64,000 nucleotides of DNA from Rhynchopus euleeides (taxonomy: Eukaryota; Euglenozoa; Diplonemea; Diplonemida; Diplonemidae). The notes under the pieces were generated by a model, which was given only the letters and a program-made list of their open reading frames with translations, did not search any database and was not told where the DNA came from. Shown in pieces: positions 19,884-29,096 of the stretch (position 1 is the first letter of the stretch; each line of letters opens with the position of its first letter). Both the position numbers and the translations under genes were made by a program. The DNA is taken from the NCBI GenBank assembly GCA_963210315.1, contig OY723249.1:124001-188000 (forward strand). The letters are read 5' to 3'.

Positions 19884-22548
19884 TCAGTCGTCTGCACCCA
19901 GCAGGACAGGGGGCGCCTTCATAGGCGCGCCCCTCGGGCTCTGGGAGGGTGACCCTGCAGCCTTCGCCGCTTCTCGGCTCTTCCGTTTCCGCTTCTTCGC
20001 ACGCTGTTTTGCGGCGTGCTGCTCGAGCTCTGTGGGCAGTGGTTTGGGGGGGGGGGGGGTTTGGTCGTCGAGAGTGAATGGAAAGTGTCACTGCGCTTTG
20101 TTCGGCACTTTTTGCTTTGGTTTCTTTTTTTAAGCACACTCGTGTGAGCGGAAAGCGCCCCACCACAGCTGCAACCAAACGTGCTCTATACACTAACCCC
20201 ACCCTTCATCAGGCTCAGGGTGTGATCAGTTCAGGGTTTTGTGTGTAGAAGCGTCAACGCATCAAACTATCAAGCAGGCGAGAGAATCAAGAGGGGAGCA
20301 AGAGTGACAGAAGCGGACAGAGTCCGCCGAGCTGCGTGTATAGGAGAGGAACAGAACGGGCTGAGGGAGTACGCCGAGCTGCGTGTATAGGAGAGGAACA
20401 GAACGGGCTGAGGGAGTACGCCGAGCTGCGTGTATAGGAGAGGAACAGAAACTACGCCGAGCTGCGTGTATAGGAGAGAAACAGAAACTACGCCGAGCTG
20501 CGTGAATAGGAGAGGAACAGAAACTACGCCGAGCTGCGTGAATAGGAGAGGAACAGTAACTACGCCGAGCTGCGTAACAGAGAAGATGGCCACTCTGGAT
20601 TGGGACACCCTGAAGGTTCCCGACCCCGCCCACCCCGACAACGAGCCAGCAGAGCGTCGCCCCGAGTGCATATTCGAAACGTGCAATACTACACACACAG
20701 CCAGGACCGCATTCAGCTGCCACGACTGCGGTGGGACCACGGTCAGGACGTGCTTGAGAGAGCACATCCCGGCGCACGTCGTCCCCGAATGGCTCGAGGG
20801 CGCAGGGGACAGGGGCTGGGTGTGCCCCGAGTGCGCATGGGTCCGGCAGGCAGTCGACGAGGAGACCGCGGCGGACCTGGCAGCAGCGACGGGCGAGCTA
20901 GGCGAGGACGGGGAGTACAGCGAGGCGGACAGCCAGAGTGGCACGGGCCTCCAGCACAGGGACGCACACCACCCCGCCGACTCGAACACCGATCTCCGCG
21001 TGGCGAACTCGCTGGAGTACCTGCTGAAATTGACAGGCCGGCTGGAGAAGGAACAGAAGGAGCTGAAGAAGACCGTGGAGACGCAGGCGAAGCAGATCGC
21101 CACCCTGCAGAAGGCGCTGCAGCGGACGGAGGCCGAGCTGCCCGCCGATTTCTCCGCCCACATCGTGTCGACCTGGGGATCGTCGATCGCCACTGTCCCC
21201 GGACGCAGGTTGGTGAAAGCTGAGGTATCCCGGGTTTTCCGACAGGCGGAGCTCAGCGATGCCCCGAGCTCACCAGACTGGCAACACCAGCTCATCCAGG
21301 CCTTCGACGCTCTGTTTCAGACAATGGGACTGATCCGCGACGACGATGATCCGGATCGCTTTACCGAGGCCCTCCACAAGACAATCGTCGTTATGAACTC
21401 GCACTTTCTCCTGAAGGGGCGCGCGGGCGCCCGCCTCTACCTGGCAAAGGCGAAGATTATGGACCCAGCGAAGTACGATGCGGTGACACACGGGCGCCTA
21501 CTCCGGGAGGGGCGGGCCACGCAGGACGACACACAGGAGAGGCGGGCCGCGTTTCAGGAGCGGTTCCTGCAGGAGCGTAACACGCAGGACCGCCCCGCGC
21601 CCTACTCGGGAAAGGGCCATCACAAAGGACGGGTCCTGGTGTAGAAGCGTCAACGCAACAAACAAAAGGAAATTCATCAGAGCGGTTGTAGCTGTGAAGT
21701 GATAGGGCGCTTTTTAAGCACACTCGTGTGAGCGGAAAGCGCCCCACCACAGCTGCAACCAAACGTGCTCTATACACTAACCCCACCCTTCATCAGGCTC
21801 AGGGTGTGATCAGTTCAGGGTTTTGTGTGTAGAAGCGTCAACGCAACAAACAAAAGGAAATTCATCAGAGCGGTTGTAGCTGTGAAGTGATAGGGCGCTT
21901 TTGCGTTGACGCTTCCACACTCACACTCCTGCTGATGATGGTGTCGTGAGTGAGGAGCACAAGGGCACGAACAAGCACGCGACACTTTCCGCCCACATCG
22001 AAGTGTGCTGAAAAAAGTAAGTCGCCCAGCACCTTCTCGAACATGCATTCTTGGTTTGGGGGCGGAATAAGTGGGAGGGGGAGATGGGGTTCCGAACCAA
22101 CCGGAGAGGAGGGACCCCGCAGCAACCAACGGGTGAGGGCGTGGTGTGGTGTGGCAGCAGTATCAAGCAACACACCTGCGCGCGTGTCGAGCTGCTTGCT
22201 CCGCTGCGCGGTGCCCTTGTCCATTCCATCATCCGAGTCAGACTCGGGTGCGGCGCGCTTCTTCCCCTCCGCCGCAGCGCCACGCAGGGCGTCCTTCGGG
22301 ATGATCTTCCTTTCGAGACCCCCCAGCGCCATGACCCCATCCGTCTGCTTCTTTATCGCCTTCTTCGACAGGTTCTCGGACCCGACCCCCCCCAGCTGTG
22401 GGCGGTGCGTCTCCGGCTCCACAGAGTAGTCACTCTCGGTTGCCTTATACTTCCCCATACTGACGCCCAGCCAGCCGCACACAGTCTGCAGCGCATCGTC
22501 CGACGCAGCAAGTGTGCTCTGCGGCTGTCGCGCCTTCCTGCCCGACAT
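19884..22548 (-). CDS. Small basic protein of unknown function, two exons around an intron full of mobile DNA
   Basis: Exon 1 (22548-22176) and exon 2 (20029-19884) join in frame into 172 residues (donor GTGTGT, acceptor CCCACAG after a long C run). It begins MSGRKARQPQSTLAASDDAL. The middle has SDYSVEPETHRPQLGGVG and a lysine-rich KKAIKKQTDGVMALGGLE. After an acidic ESDSDDG comes exon 2 with a nuclear-type basic run, KQRAKKRKRKSREAAKA. The look is of a small nucleolar or chromatin protein, but I cannot name it. The 2146-base intron contains, in order, an S-type repeat, a full core repeat and a whole transposable element, so the host intron itself must once have been only a few hundred bases. 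The next gene starts 194 bases downstream. Confidence 0.7.
20085..20260 (-). repeat. S part of the core repeat with core, plus an abutting R-type fragment
   Basis: 20132-20260 read on the minus strand is core GCGTTGACGCTTCTACAC, then CCTGAGCCTGATGAAGGG and CTTTCCGCTCACACGAGTGT, ending in an A-run. This is the right half of the full repeat at 21715-21902 and nearly identical to it. 20085-20131 is a plus-strand piece (AAGTGTCACTGCGCTTTG...) that recurs as the reverse complement at about 29113-29162. The S part is the left flank of element 1. Confidence 0.85.
20326..20580 (+). repeat. Subterminal tandem repeats of element 1
   Basis: GCCGAGCTGCGTG recurs at 20326, 20372, 20420, 20456, 20492, 20528 and 20564, first spaced 46-48 bases, then exactly 36. 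Units continue with TATAGGAGAGGAACAGAA. The array ends a few bases before the ORF1 start and may act as promoter, leader or protein-binding sites. Confidence 0.85.
20586..21644 (+). CDS. ORF1 of element 1: zinc-domain and coiled-coil protein
   Basis: 352 residues. A cysteine-rich N-terminal domain has ligands at C28, C33, C45, C48, C56, H60, C80 and C83: eight ligands, enough for a cross-brace fold of the PHD/RING/ZZ kind. An acidic stretch follows (GELGEDGEYSEADSQ), then a coiled coil (EKEQKELKKTVETQAKQ), then a conserved segment, ELPADFSAHIVSTWGSS, shared with ORF1 of element 2. The tail is basic (PYSGKGHHKGRVLV). Layout and position suggest a nucleic-acid-binding partner of the recombinase, or a Gag-like protein; I cannot choose. 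Confidence 0.8.
   Translation: MATLDWDTLKVPDPAHPDNEPAERRPECIFETCNTTHTARTAFSCHDCGGTTVRTCLREHIPAHVVPEWLEGAGDRGWVCPECAWVRQAVDEETAADLAAATGELGEDGEYSEADSQSGTGLQHRDAHHPADSNTDLRVANSLEYLLKLTGRLEKEQKELKKTVETQAKQIATLQKALQRTEAELPADFSAHIVSTWGSSIATVPGRRLVKAEVSRVFRQAELSDAPSSPDWQHQLIQAFDALFQTMGLIRDDDDPDRFTEALHKTIVVMNSHFLLKGRAGARLYLAKAKIMDPAKYDAVTHGRLLREGRATQDDTQERRAAFQERFLQERNTQDRPAPYSGKGHHKGRVLV
21641..21902 (-). repeat. R part flanking element 1, then a complete core repeat (empty site)
   Basis: 21641-21712 is core plus R part, the right flank of element 1. 21715-21902 is a complete second copy with nothing inserted. Read on the minus strand it is R (CACTTCACAGCTACAACCGC ... TTGTTTGTT), core GCGTTGACGCTTCTACAC, then S ending at an A-run. 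The two R parts are nearly identical, as are the S parts at 20132 and 21715, so the 188-base repeat was duplicated in tandem and only one copy was filled. Confidence 0.88.
21903..22018 (+). repeat. Diverged S-type repeat S', left copy
   Basis: Begins with core GCGTTGACGCTTCCACAC and ends CGAAGTGTGCTGAAAAAAG. Its layout matches the S part (core, then GATGATGG, then CTTTCCGC, then GTGTGC and A-run), but the sequence between is diverged. Its reverse complement at 26104-26217 is identical over about 112 bases. Confidence 0.85.
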
Positions 22549-22892
22549 GTCGTCGGCAGGCCCGTGGGGGCGGGAGGGAGGGGAGCGCCCGCAGCCCTGC
22601 AGCAGTTCGGTGGTGTGGTGAGGGGTGTGTGCTGTGGTGTTGGGCTGGCATTGTTCGCGCAATATTGAGGGTGCGCCCTGGGGAGGGTTGGGGGGGAGGG
22701 GGAGGGGTGTACGGGGCGGTGTTCTTTTGAGACGCAGAGAGGCCCTGTATGGCTCGCGGCACCGCCTGGTGGGAGTCACACAAGGCGCCAGAACTAACAA
22801 CGGAAGGAATATTGCCGGAACAGAATGTGTGAGACGGCGGGTTCGGCTCCCACACGGTGGACTCCCACAGGCCAAAGTGGGTGTCTGAAAGA
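22549..22892. other. Upstream flank of the small basic gene
   Basis: No gene seen. TTCGGTGG-type and G-rich runs surround 22600-22700. A GGTTCGGCTCCC near 22839 resembles a tRNA T-loop, but no cloverleaf forms around it. Confidence 0.35.
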
Positions 22893-24840
22893 GGGTGAAT
22901 AGTTTGGCGGAATTAGTGGGTGTCTGGCACCCTCTGGGCGGGTGTCTGGCACCCACTAGTGGGTGTCTAGCACCCTCTTTTTACCACCAAAGCGGGTGTC
23001 TGGCACCCTCTTTTCACCACCAAATTACTGGGGATTCCCTGTAATTCTGGGTGGAAATCATGTCAGGTCAACCTGGGACCTGCTGATTTCGACTGGAGTC
23101 ATCTCAGACCTGTGGGGTTCAGTCAATTTCAGATTCAGACCTGCTGATCCAGAACTGCACCCTCTCCTTCCACACCCAATTGTATCCACTGCTCATGGGT
23201 CCGAGTGACGACGATAGCAATGACGATGGCTCCATAGCAAAGATGGCTACCACTGCCAAAGCTCATCTGGAACAGAAACTGTCCCAGATGGAAGTCTCCT
23301 GTATAAATACAGGGTTCGGGGTTACCACGAGTGTAACGCAGATGCGTGCAGGTGTGTCAAGAGAGTGTGCAGCTCACAGCAGTTCCGCATCCTTGATTGC
23401 TGAACTCCACAGTCATAGGACGACGAAGAGGACGACGAGGGTCGACGTAGGCTTATCTTACGCTACGGCAGGGGTGGACTTCCACCCCGGGGGCAGGTTG
23501 AACAGGTTGTGTGGTTCCACTGATCAACATATAGGTCGGCCTGTCTGATAAGACTCAGCCACCCTGCGGGTCAATTGTTTCCAAAAGGGTGCCTATTTGA
23601 CCAAAAGGCAAAATTTCCTCCCGCCATGCTCCCGTACCACAGAGGCTGTTGTGTTTGCCTCTGTGTATGCGTACGTTTTGCGATGACGGGGTGTGGAACC
23701 TGGCGTAGACCGAGCTACAACCAGGAACCAACGGCCCAACTCGGCGCCGTGGGTCAATTTTTGTGAAAAGGCCTTGACCAGAGGCATCCCCCTAACACTA
23801 AATTTGCTCTGTTTCATCCTGAACCGACCAACCAGGCACCGTGAGGAGGCATCAGAGCCCCTCGTGGACAGCCGCAGCACCCTTCCTTTACTAACGTCAG
23901 GTTCACCACTAGCACGAAGCATCACTGTTTTACGTCAGGTATGGCAAATGTCCACCCAAGGAAGTCGAGGAGTTTGAGCCGTTGGAAGTTACCAGAGGGA
24001 CAAGCAAGAGGGATCTGCAAAGCAGTGATGTCTGTTGTACCCTTGGACCACATTAAACTCAAACTGAACCCTCAGTCGTCCTTGATCGCCCGACAAGGTT
24101 CCTTTCAGCTTTCTAACAGATGGGTACCGCAACTGTCCAACTATCTACAGACTCACATCCCAGAAGGTGCAGTCCAGGTTCCACAGAGCAAATTAAATGT
24201 TAGCATTTCTGCACAACTACCGGTACGCAAATCGCAGCGGCGGTGGAAGTGACTGACTCGAAAACGGCGAGGTATCAGTCTTGGCGCTGGAAAATTCCGT
24301 TCGGAAATACCAAACACATCCACAGAAAGTGGAAGGAATGGGCGCCAAGATGATGCGAACGATTTTTGGGGGGAGGAGGGGGGGGACTGCCCTGTACCGT
24401 GATACCCGTGAGGGTAAAAAAATACAGAACAGGGAGGCACAGGCGCACACGCAAAGGCAACACGCAAATGACAAGTGGCAGGGGCTGGGGTCTGGGGCCT
24501 CCTCATCATCCCTCCCCCTCTTCTCTCTAATACCAGGATACCCCGGCCAGGATCCCAGGATATGCCCCTGATCCAGCCAGATTTTCACCTCGAGAATATA
24601 GTATAGTAGCGTAGCGGGTGTCTGACACCTACTAGCGGGTGTCAGACACCCACTAGTGGGTGCCAGACACCCACTAGCGGGTGTCAGACACCCACTAGTG
24701 GGTGTCAGACACCCACTAGCGGGTGTCTGGCACCCACTAGTGGGTGTCTGACACCCGCTTAGACACCCACTAGTGGGTGCCGAGACACCCACTAGCGGGT
24801 GCCAGGACACCCGCTAATTTTCCAAACTGCAAAGTGGGTG
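22893..24840. mobile_element. Candidate non-autonomous element with hairpin-array ends
   Basis: The left end has AGTTTGGCGGAATTAGTGGG and the right end, reverse-complemented, has AGTTTGGAAAATTAGCGGG, giving imperfect terminal inverted repeats. Just inside each end are short palindromes built from GGGTGTC...GACACCC and CACTAGTG: a few at 22915-23000 and about eleven at 24610-24820. The 1.6 kb between has lower GC than its surroundings. It holds two plus-strand frames (23195-23548, 122 codons; 23941-24252, 103 codons) without recognisable domains. I see no transposase. Arrays of hairpins at the ends suggest a rolling-circle or hairpin-binding transposition, but this is inference. Confidence 0.55.
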
Positions 24841-26103
24841 TCTGACCGGGCGGGAGTCCACCGTGCATGTTGGCACGGACAGGGGGGGGGTGGGGTGGGG
24901 CACGTCCCCCGACGGGCCAGCGTCGGGAGGGTTGTTGCCGAAAGTGGCGCTCTGGCCACCGTTTGGCTCGCTGCGATGCAGCAGGCCTCATAACCCCCGC
25001 CCAAAGAAAAGAACAAGAATACCAGACAGTTTCCCTTGCCTGCGGGATTTTTTTTGCGCAGGGTCGGGGGGTGTGTCTGGTTTCCCGATTCCATTGTGTG
25101 TATGCAAACAAGAAAAGAAGATCAAGAGGGCCCAACTCAGGGCCGTACGGCCCCACACGGAACACCGTGACGGGGGGGGAGGGCAATCCGAGCTAACACA
25201 CCCACCCCCTTGTCACCGGCCAGGCTGTGGCAACAGCAGGCTCGGCTTAACAGGGTGTGGATGTGTGTGTGGGGGGCTGTGCCGCAGGACCAAACGAATG
25301 CCCCCCGTGGCGGAAAGAACGTATTTTGAGCACGGCAGCAGCAACGAGCCGCACGGCAACAAGGCAGGGGGCGGGGAGCGCGGGCATGGCTGGGGAAAAG
25401 GCGCATCTATGGGCATGTTTGTCCTAAATGCTGATTCAGCCCTGCACTCCACACGGGTGGTGGTGTGACACGAGGGATGCTGCAACGCCAACGCCCACGC
25501 CACACAAGTTGCGATGGCCTGACACCCCACCCCTCCTTTGGGTGATTCGTTGGCAGCCCCACACCGCAAGCCACCTTTGGCCTTTGCATTGAGACTATTG
25601 CATTGGGCACTTCCACCAGGGAGCCTTCACCCTAAACCGCTGCTCTGCATGGCAATGCAGGGCAGGATCCAAAGCGGGTGTGTTGTTGAAATTCTTTGTG
25701 TCCTGACCGTCGGAAGTGAAGGCAAGACAAAACCATCGAAATCCAACGGGAGGAGCCCTTCCCCCCAAAAAGAAATCTGCCCGATACCACTTCGCGGATC
25801 TGCAACCTTTGCTTCCTCTTTTGCACCCGACTTATTCGATCCTCCCTCTGCGACCTCCAGAGGTGCCAGCTGCACCACCCGCCTACACCCTACGCCCCCC
25901 TGCCACTCAGAGATTGTCTTCCCTCCGGCAAGGCCTGCACTGCCTGCGGGTGGTGCAAGGTGTCCGACAAGGTGCCCAGTAGCAAAGCGGAGAAACCACA
26001 ACTCAATCCCTGGCGCGGGTATCTCTGTGATGCACTGCCAACTCGATGCGGCACACAAAGGTCACAGGTCACAGGGGCAATGATGCGTGGGTTGCGGGCA
26101 TCC
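24841..26103. other. Region without a supported gene
   Basis: Several frames of 100-200 codons overlap on both strands (for example minus 25627-26058), none with motifs. Near 25595 TTGCATTGGGCACTTCCACC resembles a worn copy of the core motif. Confidence 0.35.
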
Positions 26104-26217
26104 TTCTTCAGCACACTTCGATGTGGGCGGAAAGTGTCGCGTGCTTGTTCGTGCCCTTGTGCTCCTCACTCACGACACCATCATCAGCAGGAGTGTGAGT
26201 GTGGAAGCGTCAACGCA
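26104..26217 (-). repeat. S'-type repeat with core, right copy; left flank of element 2
   Basis: The exact reverse complement of 21903-22016 over about 112 bases. Its core (GTGGAAGCGTCAACGCAAA on the plus strand) is the left direct repeat of element 2. Together with 21903-22018 it makes a perfect inverted repeat about 4.1 kb apart. Confidence 0.85.
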
Positions 26218-26310
26218 AATTATCGAGAATCATCAACACGTGGAAGTGAAAGCTACGACTGACCGAAGAGGAGCGACATCAAGGAGAAAACAAGAGGTAT
26301 CAAGGAGACC

Positions 26311-26695
26311 AAGAGGCAGGACCTTCCTACCGGGGAGACTGTACTCTGTGAAAGCGAGGTATCAAAAGAGGCAGGACCTTCCTACCGGGGAGACTGTCCA
26401 CTGTGAAAGCGAGGTATCAAAAGAGGCAGGACCTTCCTACCGGGGAGACTGTCCACTGTGAAAGCGAGGTATCAAAAGAGGCAGGACCTTCCTACCGGGG
26501 AGACTGTACTCTGTGAAAGCGAGGTATCAAAAGAGGCAGGACCTTCCTACCGGGGAGACTGTCCACTGTGAAAGCGAGGTATCAAAAGAGGCAGGACCTT
26601 CCTACCGGGGAGACTGTACTCTGTGAAAGCGAGGTATCAAAAGAGGCAGGACCTTCCTACCGGGGAGACTGTCCTCTGGGTGCGAGCGAGAGAGG
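26311..26695 (+). repeat. Subterminal tandem repeats of element 2, seven 55-base units
   Basis: GAGGCAGGACCTTCCTACC recurs at 26313, 26368, 26423, 26478, 26533, 26588 and 26643, exactly every 55 bases. Units alternate between two variants, one with GACTGTACTCTGTG and one with GACTGTCCACTGTG. The array ends just before ORF1, in the same place as the unrelated tandem array of element 1. Confidence 0.95.
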
Positions 26696-26766
26696 AGCGG
26701 CATAGGAAGAGGGGCAGGAGAAGCGCGTACAGGTGGGGGAGCCGGACGGGTGAGAGTTGAACGGTA

Positions 26767-27813
26767 ATGGCCTACTCCGCCGTGGACTGGGACAGGGTGG
26801 TGCCGTCCTTGGCAGGTCCGGGCGATGGCATGAATGCTCCGCAGGAGGCCTGCATCTTCCCGTCGTGCGGGGTCTCTCACAGCGCGACAATCACGTGCTA
26901 CCGCTGTGGGTGCCGCACGACAAAGTCGTGCATGAAAAAGCACACGACGGCCGGCACCGCCGAGCTTTTTATGCAGACGGCGGGGGAGCCCCACTGGATA
27001 TGTCCAGCGTGCTCCTGGCTGGCCAGCCCAGACGCGTTGCCGGAGGAACACCCTGTGGAGCACTCCGACAGTGATGACTGGGAAGACGACGCGCAGCAGG
27101 AGGGGGACATGAACCAACCGGAGCAGTCTGCCAGCGCGCACGAGGGATCAGACAAGCTGGACCAAGTCCTCGCGGAGCTCGTCACCATCAAGAAGCAAAA
27201 CACGAGACTGGAGGCCAGGGTGATCGACATGGAGAAGGCTTTGAAGGGGATGGGTGACCGCCTGCAGGCCGTGGAGGAGGAGCTACCCGCAGATTTTAGT
27301 CCCCACGTAGTCGCAACGTGGGGCACCATGGCTTCAGCTCATATGAGAAGGGAGGTGAGGAACAAGCTGTCTACAGCTTTTAACGAGGCGGCGATCGGGG
27401 CGATCGGCGAGAACAAGGCAGACTGGCTGGATCACCTCAAGCGGGCTTTCGAGACTCTGGACAACATCCTCCTCCTCGTCAACAGCACCGGGCTGAACCA
27501 GGCTCACCGCAAGGGCCTGCACCACGCAGTGGCAAGGTTGTCGGCGCTGACGGTGGTGCGGGGGAAAACGGCCCGAGGGGTGTACGAGCAGAAATGCCTT
27601 GATGCGGGGTTCGCGGGTTTCTCCGCTGTTCTACACCACAAATTTGTGAAGGACGCCGTGGATGCAGCGTCGCGGGAGGAGCAAGCGGAGAGGTCCCGCT
27701 CAGCCGTTTTTCCTCAACAGCGAGACTGGCGCTACGAACCGTATCACACACCGTCGGGAAAGGGGAAGGGAAGGGGGAAGGGGCACACCGGGTCAAAGGG
27801 ATCAAAGCAATGA
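26767..27813 (+). CDS. ORF1 of element 2: zinc-domain and coiled-coil protein
   Basis: 348 residues from a clear ATG. The N-terminal ligands C29, C34, C44, C47, C55, H59, C79 and C82 repeat the spacing in element 1 almost exactly. An acidic segment (DSDDWEDDAQQEGDMN) and a coiled coil (LAELVTIKKQNTRLEARV) follow. The conserved stretch ELPADFSPHVVATWG and a helical region come next, then a Gly-Lys-rich basic tail (SGKGKGRGKGHTGSKGSK). The sequence is clearly homologous to element 1 ORF1 but heavily diverged, so the two belong to different subfamilies. Confidence 0.85.
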   Translation: MAYSAVDWDRVVPSLAGPGDGMNAPQEACIFPSCGVSHSATITCYRCGCRTTKSCMKKHTTAGTAELFMQTAGEPHWICPACSWLASPDALPEEHPVEHSDSDDWEDDAQQEGDMNQPEQSASAHEGSDKLDQVLAELVTIKKQNTRLEARVIDMEKALKGMGDRLQAVEEELPADFSPHVVATWGTMASAHMRREVRNKLSTAFNEAAIGAIGENKADWLDHLKRAFETLDNILLLVNSTGLNQAHRKGLHHAVARLSALTVVRGKTARGVYEQKCLDAGFAGFSAVLHHKFVKDAVDAASREEQAERSRSAVFPQQRDWRYEPYHTPSGKGKGRGKGHTGSKGSKQ

Positions 27814-27945
27814 CTCAAGCAAACACCCGCCCGCCCAACCCTACCTCTTCAGACCCTGCACCGCCAACTACCGACAGAAAGGAGCAACAAAATCACGGGA
27901 CGCAAGAAGAAAACACAAGCCCCACTGACCGAGAAGGCGCGCAAC

Positions 27946-28812
27946 GTGGTGCGAGCGACGCTGAGGGGCATCTTGGGAGACGCACTCTCCCCAAACTACT
28001 GGAAAACACTGTCGCGGACCATGGAGCGGTACGGGAATTTCCTGGAAGTGTGGCAGGAGAAGGAGTGTGTCGAGTCGCACGACGAAGGCGTGATGCTGTG
28101 GATGGCACACCTCCAGGCGGAGGGGCTGTCAGTGCAGTCGGCGCTGCAGTACACCAACAACCTGGTGGCGGCGCTCCGCAGGTTCGCCGGCATCCACCTC
28201 GAACACAGCAGCATTTTGCGGGACTTCAGGAGAGCGCTAAAGCGGAGAGGGGCACTGAAACCCCAGAAACACGCTGTGCCCGCAACGCGAGAGGAGGCAA
28301 AGGAAGCCATGCAGCGAGAGCCCAGGGACGTGGTGAAGATCGCGCTGAGTCTGATGTGGGCGGGGGCAGCTCGGAGCTCAGATGTCCTGCGTTTGGACAG
28401 GGACGATGTCAAGCCGATGGGGAACGGACAGGTCGCAGTACGGTGGACGCAGTCGAAGTCCGATCCATACAGAGTCGGACGGATGACAGGGTTGCGAATG
28501 CCTCGACGCTACTACGAGCTTCTCACAGAGCACCTGCGCACGACGGCGCGTTCGCGAGAGAAAAAGGTGTTTCCACAGACTGTGACTTATGCATCCATAG
28601 CGGCGGCGGTGAAGCGGGTGAAGCTGACGCTGACACCACACTCGTTGAGACGGGGGGCACTGACGCACCTCGCGAGGCTTGGGCTGCCGCTAGAAGAGAT
28701 CAGGCTGCTGTCCCGACACAGCACCATCGAGGGGGTGGTGCGCTACATCGACGCGGCGGAGAACATTCGGATCACAGAGACCGAGGCAGTGTCGAGCCGA
28801 CTGGCTTGGTGA
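27946..28812 (+). CDS. Tyrosine recombinase of element 2
   Basis: About 288 residues. The C-terminal catalytic domain shows the full active-site set: Arg143 (AGAARSSDVLRL), a lysine near 169-171 (WTQSKSD), His232-x-x-Arg235 (PHSLRRGALTHL), His258 (LLSRHSTIEG) and the nucleophile Tyr267 (VVRYIDAAE). The N-terminal part (about 15-110) is helical, as in the core-binding domain of phage-integrase-type enzymes. Such enzymes cut and rejoin DNA at short core sites through a 3'-phosphotyrosine link. It follows ORF1 directly; how its translation starts is not clear from the sequence. It is the likely enzyme for insertion at the GCGTTGACGC core. Confidence 0.92.
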   Translation: MVRATLRGILGDALSPNYWKTLSRTMERYGNFLEVWQEKECVESHDEGVMLWMAHLQAEGLSVQSALQYTNNLVAALRRFAGIHLEHSSILRDFRRALKRRGALKPQKHAVPATREEAKEAMQREPRDVVKIALSLMWAGAARSSDVLRLDRDDVKPMGNGQVAVRWTQSKSDPYRVGRMTGLRMPRRYYELLTEHLRTTARSREKKVFPQTVTYASIAAAVKRVKLTLTPHSLRRGALTHLARLGLPLEEIRLLSRHSTIEGVVRYIDAAENIRITETEAVSSRLAW

Positions 28813-29096
28813 GGTCTAAAAAGCGCAGGGCAAAGCGGCGGCGTCGCGACGGAGACATCGTGGCATCCCATTTCCCTCCTATGCAAAAGAAGATGAGGCG
28901 GCTTCTAGCCGCAGCACCGATGTACGACGCGACACCGGATGACGACGACGAGCGAGGGCGTCTTCCACCACCACGGGTGCCACAGCGAAAGACGGTGGAG
29001 GGAGACTGGGGCTACGAAAACTGGAGCAGCGGACAGGAGGACGCGGACTACGGGCCGGCAGTGGAACACATATACGGAGAAGAGATCGGAGTGCCT

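Larger units (their letters stand above)
20246..21657 (+). mobile_element. Element 1: short member of the tyrosine-recombinase element family, carrying only the zinc-domain ORF
   Basis: Direct copies of GTGTAGAAGCGTCAACGCA bound about 1.38 kb of unique DNA. Outside the copies lie the S part (20132-20260) and the R part (21655-21712) of one core repeat, so the element interrupts that repeat exactly at its core. Inside are, in order, purine-rich tandem repeats and ORF1 (20586-21644). No recombinase or reverse transcriptase is seen, so it probably moves with enzymes from relatives such as element 2. It sits antisense in an intron of the host gene at 19884-22548. The parts present look whole. The two end copies are identical, but they are too short to date it. 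Confidence 0.8.

Noticed and set aside
22820-22870. tRNA gene (GGTTCGGCTCCC looks like a T-loop)
   Set aside because: No matching acceptor stem, anticodon arm or A box at the right distance.
25627-26058. A 143-codon minus-strand frame
   Set aside because: No recognised motif, no acceptor-start arrangement like the host genes, and overlapping open frames on the plus strand.
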